Shown piece after piece: positions 32,424 through 35,155 of a stretch of DNA of 35,155 nt. Origin of the DNA: an uncultured Eggerthellaceae bacterium. Lineage in GTDB: Bacteria > Actinomycetota > Coriobacteriia > Coriobacteriales > Eggerthellaceae. The stretch lies in the NCBI GenBank assembly GCA_947565915.1, contig CANOHY010000022.1, forward strand, positions 1 through 35,155, given 5' to 3'. Within the stretch, counting starts at the first letter, position 1; the number at the start of each line of letters is the position of its first letter. A program made the translations under genes and the position numbers. The notes under the pieces are model-generated. The model did not search any database. It worked only from the letters and a program-made list of their open reading frames with translations, and was not told the DNA's origin.

Positions 32424-32792
32424 CTACAGCGTTTCCGGTGCCAGCGATACGATTCTCATGTACTTCTTCTCGCGAAGCTCGCGGGCAACGGGCCCGAAGA
32501 TACGGGTGCCGCGAGGAGAACCATCCTCGTTGATGAGGACTGCTGCATTCTGGTCGAACTTGATGTAGCTGCCATCGTTGCGGCGCACTTCCTTCTTGAC
32601 GCGCACCACAACGCAGCGAACAACATCGCCCTTCTTCACTGCTGCGTTGGGAATGGCTTCCTTCACGGAGCAGATGATGACGTCGCCGAGGCCGGCATAG
32701 CGGCGACCCGTGCCGCCCAATACCTTAATGCATTGGACCTTGCGGGCACCTGAGTTGTCGGCAACGGCAAGCCTGGTTTGCACTTGGATCAT
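32424..32792 (-). CDS. rplN: 50S ribosomal protein L14
   Basis: L14 forms an intersubunit bridge. MIQVQTRLAVADNSGARKV, GDVIICSVKEAIPNAAVKKGDVV, IKFDQNAAVLINEDGSPRGTRIFGPVARELR and IVSLAPETL are diagnostic; the 122 residues are the universal length. Confidence 0.98.
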   Translation of the reverse strand: MIQVQTRLAVADNSGARKVQCIKVLGGTGRRYAGLGDVIICSVKEAIPNAAVKKGDVVRCVVVRVKKEVRRNDGSYIKFDQNAAVLINEDGSPRGTRIFGPVARELREKKYMRIVSLAPETL

Positions 32793-32823
32793 TGCGTGTA
32801 CCTTCTTTCCTCGAGCCGACTAA

Positions 32824-33087
32824 CTACTTGGCCTTCTCGACGATGTCGAGCAAGCGCCAGCGCTTCATCTTCGACATGGGGCGCGTTTCCATCACGCGCA
32901 CGGTGTCGCCGATGTGTGCTTCGTTGTTCTCATCGTGAGCATGGAGCTTCTTGGTGGAGGTCATCATCTTCTTGTAGATGGGATGAGCCTTGCGCTCCTT
33001 GATCTCAACAACGATGGTCTTGTCGTTGCCATCGCTGACCACAACGCCTTGGCGGACCTTGCGCAGGTTGCGGGTTTCTTCAGACAT
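32824..33087 (-). CDS. rpsQ: 30S ribosomal protein S17
   Basis: S17 is an OB-fold primary 16S rRNA binder. RQGVVVSDGNDKTIVVEI, HPIYKKMMTSTKKLHAHDENNEAHIGDTV and RPMSKMKRWRLLDIVEKA are typical. The 87 residues are normal. AGGGAGG precedes the ATG; the gene lies 17 nt after rpmC. Confidence 0.97.
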   Translation of the reverse strand: MSEETRNLRKVRQGVVVSDGNDKTIVVEIKERKAHPIYKKMMTSTKKLHAHDENNEAHIGDTVRVMETRPMSKMKRWRLLDIVEKAK

Positions 33088-33104
33088 CTCAATTCCTCCC
33101 TGTG

Positions 33105-33304
33105 CTAGTTAAGGGCCCGAAGCTCGCGTGCGCGCATCTCGGTTTGGATGCGAGCGACGTCCTTCTTGACCTGACGGACGCGGGCTGTGTTGTCGAGCTG
33201 GCTTGTGGCCATCTGAAAGCGCAGGTTGAAGAGTTCCTCACGCGCTTCCTTCAGCTTTTCCTGCAGGTCCTCTGCGGAAAGCTCGCGGATCTCTGCTGGT
33301 TTCA

Positions 33305-33305
<1 letters not shown>
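33105..33305 (-). CDS. rpmC: 50S ribosomal protein L29
   Basis: The 66-residue helical protein has EIRELSAEDLQEKLKEAREELFNLRFQMATSQLDNTARVRQVKKDVARI-type family sequence (shown here in fragments: LQEKLKEAREELFNLRFQ and RVRQVKKDVARIQTE). It lies near the exit tunnel. Its ATG overlaps the rplP stop by one base (TAATG). Confidence 0.96.
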
Positions 33306-33726
<421 letters not shown>

Positions 33727-33727
<1 letters not shown>

Positions 33728-34449
33728 TATCGAGCACCCCTTTCGCCTCTATCGCCCCGACGATCGCGACGGGGGCGCGACGGGCGAGATGTGCCTTCCA
33801 ATGCTGGTTGCGGAGCCTTCTGGCCCGGCAGCACCTCGCCGTGATATATCCAAACCTGCACGCCGATCGAGCCCATGGTGGTAGCTGCGATGGCGAAACC
33901 GTAGTCGATCTTTGCGCGCAGCGTCTGACGCGGCACGCGGCCCTCGCTGTACCACTCGCGACGGCACATCTCGGCGCCGCCCAAGCGGCCCGAGCACTGG
34001 ATGCGGATGCCCTGGGCACCCGACTTGCGCGCGCTTTGCACGGCCTTGCGCATGGCGCGACGGAAGGCCACGCGACCCTCCAGCTGCTCGGCGATGGATT
34101 GCGCGACCAGCTCGGCGTCGAGCTCGGGGCGCTTCACCTCGATGACCTCCACGGAAACGGTTCCCGTAGCGATCTTCTGCAGCTTCTTGCGCAGAGCGTC
34201 GATCTCGGCGCCCTTCTTGCCGATCACCACGCCCGGACGAGCAGTGGTGATGATCACCTTCGTCTTGTCGCCAGCGCGCTCGATCTGCACGCCCGACACA
34301 GCTGCGCGAGCCAGCTCCTTATCCAGGAACTTGCGGATGGCGAGGTCGTTCTCGAGGTTGGCGGCGTAATCCTTGCCTGCGAACCAGCGGCTGCGCCAAT
34401 CCTCGGTGACGCCCAGGCGGAAGCCGATCGGATTTACCTTCTGACCCAT
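33727..34449 (-). CDS. rpsC: 30S ribosomal protein S3
   Basis: S3 lines the mRNA entry tunnel. MGQKVNPIGFRLGVTEDWRS, the KH domain RPGVVIGKKGAEIDALRKKL, and the C-terminal GIRIQCSGRLGGAEMCRREW and GVQVWIYHGEVLPG are typical. The 240 residues end in a basic tail (RPSRPRRDRRGDRGERG). It lies 6 nt after rplV and overlaps rplP. Confidence 0.98.
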
Positions 34450-34455
34450 AGGACC

Positions 34456-34803
34456 TTATGCCTCCTCTCGAGTCGACACGATTATGGTTATGTGGCTCGT
34501 GCGCTTGCGAATGCGCGAAGCAGAACCCTTGGCACGAGGACGAATGCGCTTCATCGTGGGCCCTTCGTCCACGAAGCAAGTCTTCACGTAGAGAGAATCG
34601 GGATCCACGTGATAGAGGTTCTCGGCGTTCGCCACTGCCGAGTTCAGGCACTTCTCCACCGTTTCGGCGATGCCGCGATTGGTGTATGCCAGAATCTCGC
34701 GCGCCTTCGGAACCGATTGCCCGCGCACGAGGTCGACGACGATGCGCGCCTTGCGGGGCGAAACGCGCACGTAACGTGCAATAGCCTTAGCTTCCATTTT
34801 CAC
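34456..34803 (-). CDS. rplV: 50S ribosomal protein L22
   Basis: L22 lines the exit tunnel. ARYVRVSPRKARIVVDLVRG, KCLNSAVANAENLYHVD and the tunnel loop FVDEGPTMKRIRPRAKGSA are diagnostic; 115 residues is normal. A strong AGGAGG-like site precedes the ATG, and rpsS ends 5 nt upstream. Confidence 0.97.
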   Translation of the reverse strand: MKMEAKAIARYVRVSPRKARIVVDLVRGQSVPKAREILAYTNRGIAETVEKCLNSAVANAENLYHVDPDSLYVKTCFVDEGPTMKRIRPRAKGSASRIRKRTSHITIIVSTREEA

Positions 34804-34808
34804 CCCTC

Positions 34809-35081
34809 CTATTTCTTCTTATCGCCCGAGTGGCCCTTGAAGGTGCGCGTGGGGGCGAACTCGCCCAACTTGTGGCCCACCATGGACTCGGTGATGTATA
34901 CGGGTACGTGCTTGCGTCCATCGTGGACGGCGATGGTGTGCCCCACCATCTCGGGGAAGATGGTCGACGCGCGCGACCAAGTCTTGATGACTTCCTTTTC
35001 GTTTCCGCTGTTGTTCATGGCCACGATGCGGCTCAAGAGGCGCGGCTCGACGAAAGGACCTTTCTTCAAACTTCTGCTCAC
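34809..35081 (-). CDS. rpsS: 30S ribosomal protein S19
   Basis: S19 contacts the A-site side of the head. MSRSLKKGPFVEPRLL, TWSRASTIFPEMVGHTIAVH and GHKLGEFAPTRTFKGH are diagnostic; 90 residues is normal. The start codon is GTG, 5 nt after GGAGA. It lies 24 nt downstream of rplB. Confidence 0.97.
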   Translation of the reverse strand: MSRSLKKGPFVEPRLLSRIVAMNNSGNEKEVIKTWSRASTIFPEMVGHTIAVHDGRKHVPVYITESMVGHKLGEFAPTRTFKGHSGDKKK

Positions 35082-35105
35082 TGTTTCTCCTTACGACTGT
35101 GCCGC

Positions 35106-35155
35106 TTACTTCTTGCGCCTGCGGATGATCAGGCGGCTGGAAGCCTTCTTCGGGT
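35106..35155 (-). CDS. rplB: 50S ribosomal protein L2, C-terminal fragment
   Basis: Only the last 15 codons and TAA are inside the window: PKKASSRLIIRRRKK. This matches the basic L2 terminus and is confirmed by its position directly before rpsS in the S10 operon order. The rest lies past the right edge. Confidence 0.9.
   Translation of the reverse strand, partial: PKKASSRLIIRRRKK

Overview
The window reads as one end of a contig from a high-GC Gram-positive, most likely an anaerobic coriobacterium (Eggerthellaceae-like). This is an inference from base composition, the zinc-binding forms of L28, S14 and L24, a complete spc-type ribosomal operon, and Firmicutes-like housekeeping neighbourhoods (rpmB / asp23-fakA-recG-rsmD-coaD-purH, and tyrA-aroA-cmk-plsC-ispH-DUF512-der-plsY-gpsA). 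Genus cannot be fixed from what is visible. All genes except one (an Ogt-like gene at 12868) lie on the minus strand, so the window is best read from right to left. No tRNA, rRNA, CRISPR array or insertion sequence was seen.

Right to left: (1) 35155-26867 is the S10/spc ribosomal protein cluster from the 3' end of rplB to secY, closed by hairpins that look like terminators. (2) 26621-23585 holds a site-2-protease-like M50 peptidase, the condensin partners scpA and scpB, and an RluB-type pseudouridine synthase. (3) 23444-13786 is a tightly packed chain for aromatic amino acid synthesis (tyrA, aroA), nucleotide and phospholipid precursors (cmk, plsC, plsY, gpsA), isoprenoids (ispH), a DUF512 radical-SAM-like protein and the ribosome GTPase der. 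Most junctions overlap by 4 to 14 nt. (4) 13342-13785 has no gene and carries a near-perfect 76-bp inverted repeat. (5) 12868-13341 (+) encodes an alkyltransferase homologue without its catalytic cysteine. (6) 12765-8961 holds rpe, a cysteine desulfurase, a NIF3-family protein and a coiled-coil zinc-ribbon protein. (7) 8793-1562 is rpmB with its own terminator, then asp23, fakA, recG, rsmD, coaD and purH. (8) 1561-1312 is filled by two tandem structured repeats. (9) 1311-22 is a truncated AlbA_2/GHKL ATP-binding gene, the one clearly accessory gene here.

The first 21 bases are Illumina adapter sequence, not genome, so the left gene is cut by an assembly artefact. The ordinary genes are core housekeeping. 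What deserves attention lies mainly between genes: the duplicated hairpin units after purH, the 76-bp inverted repeat after the Ogt-like gene, and a structured 346-nt gap inside the ribosomal operon between rplX and rplE. The dead-looking alkyltransferase is the most unusual protein.
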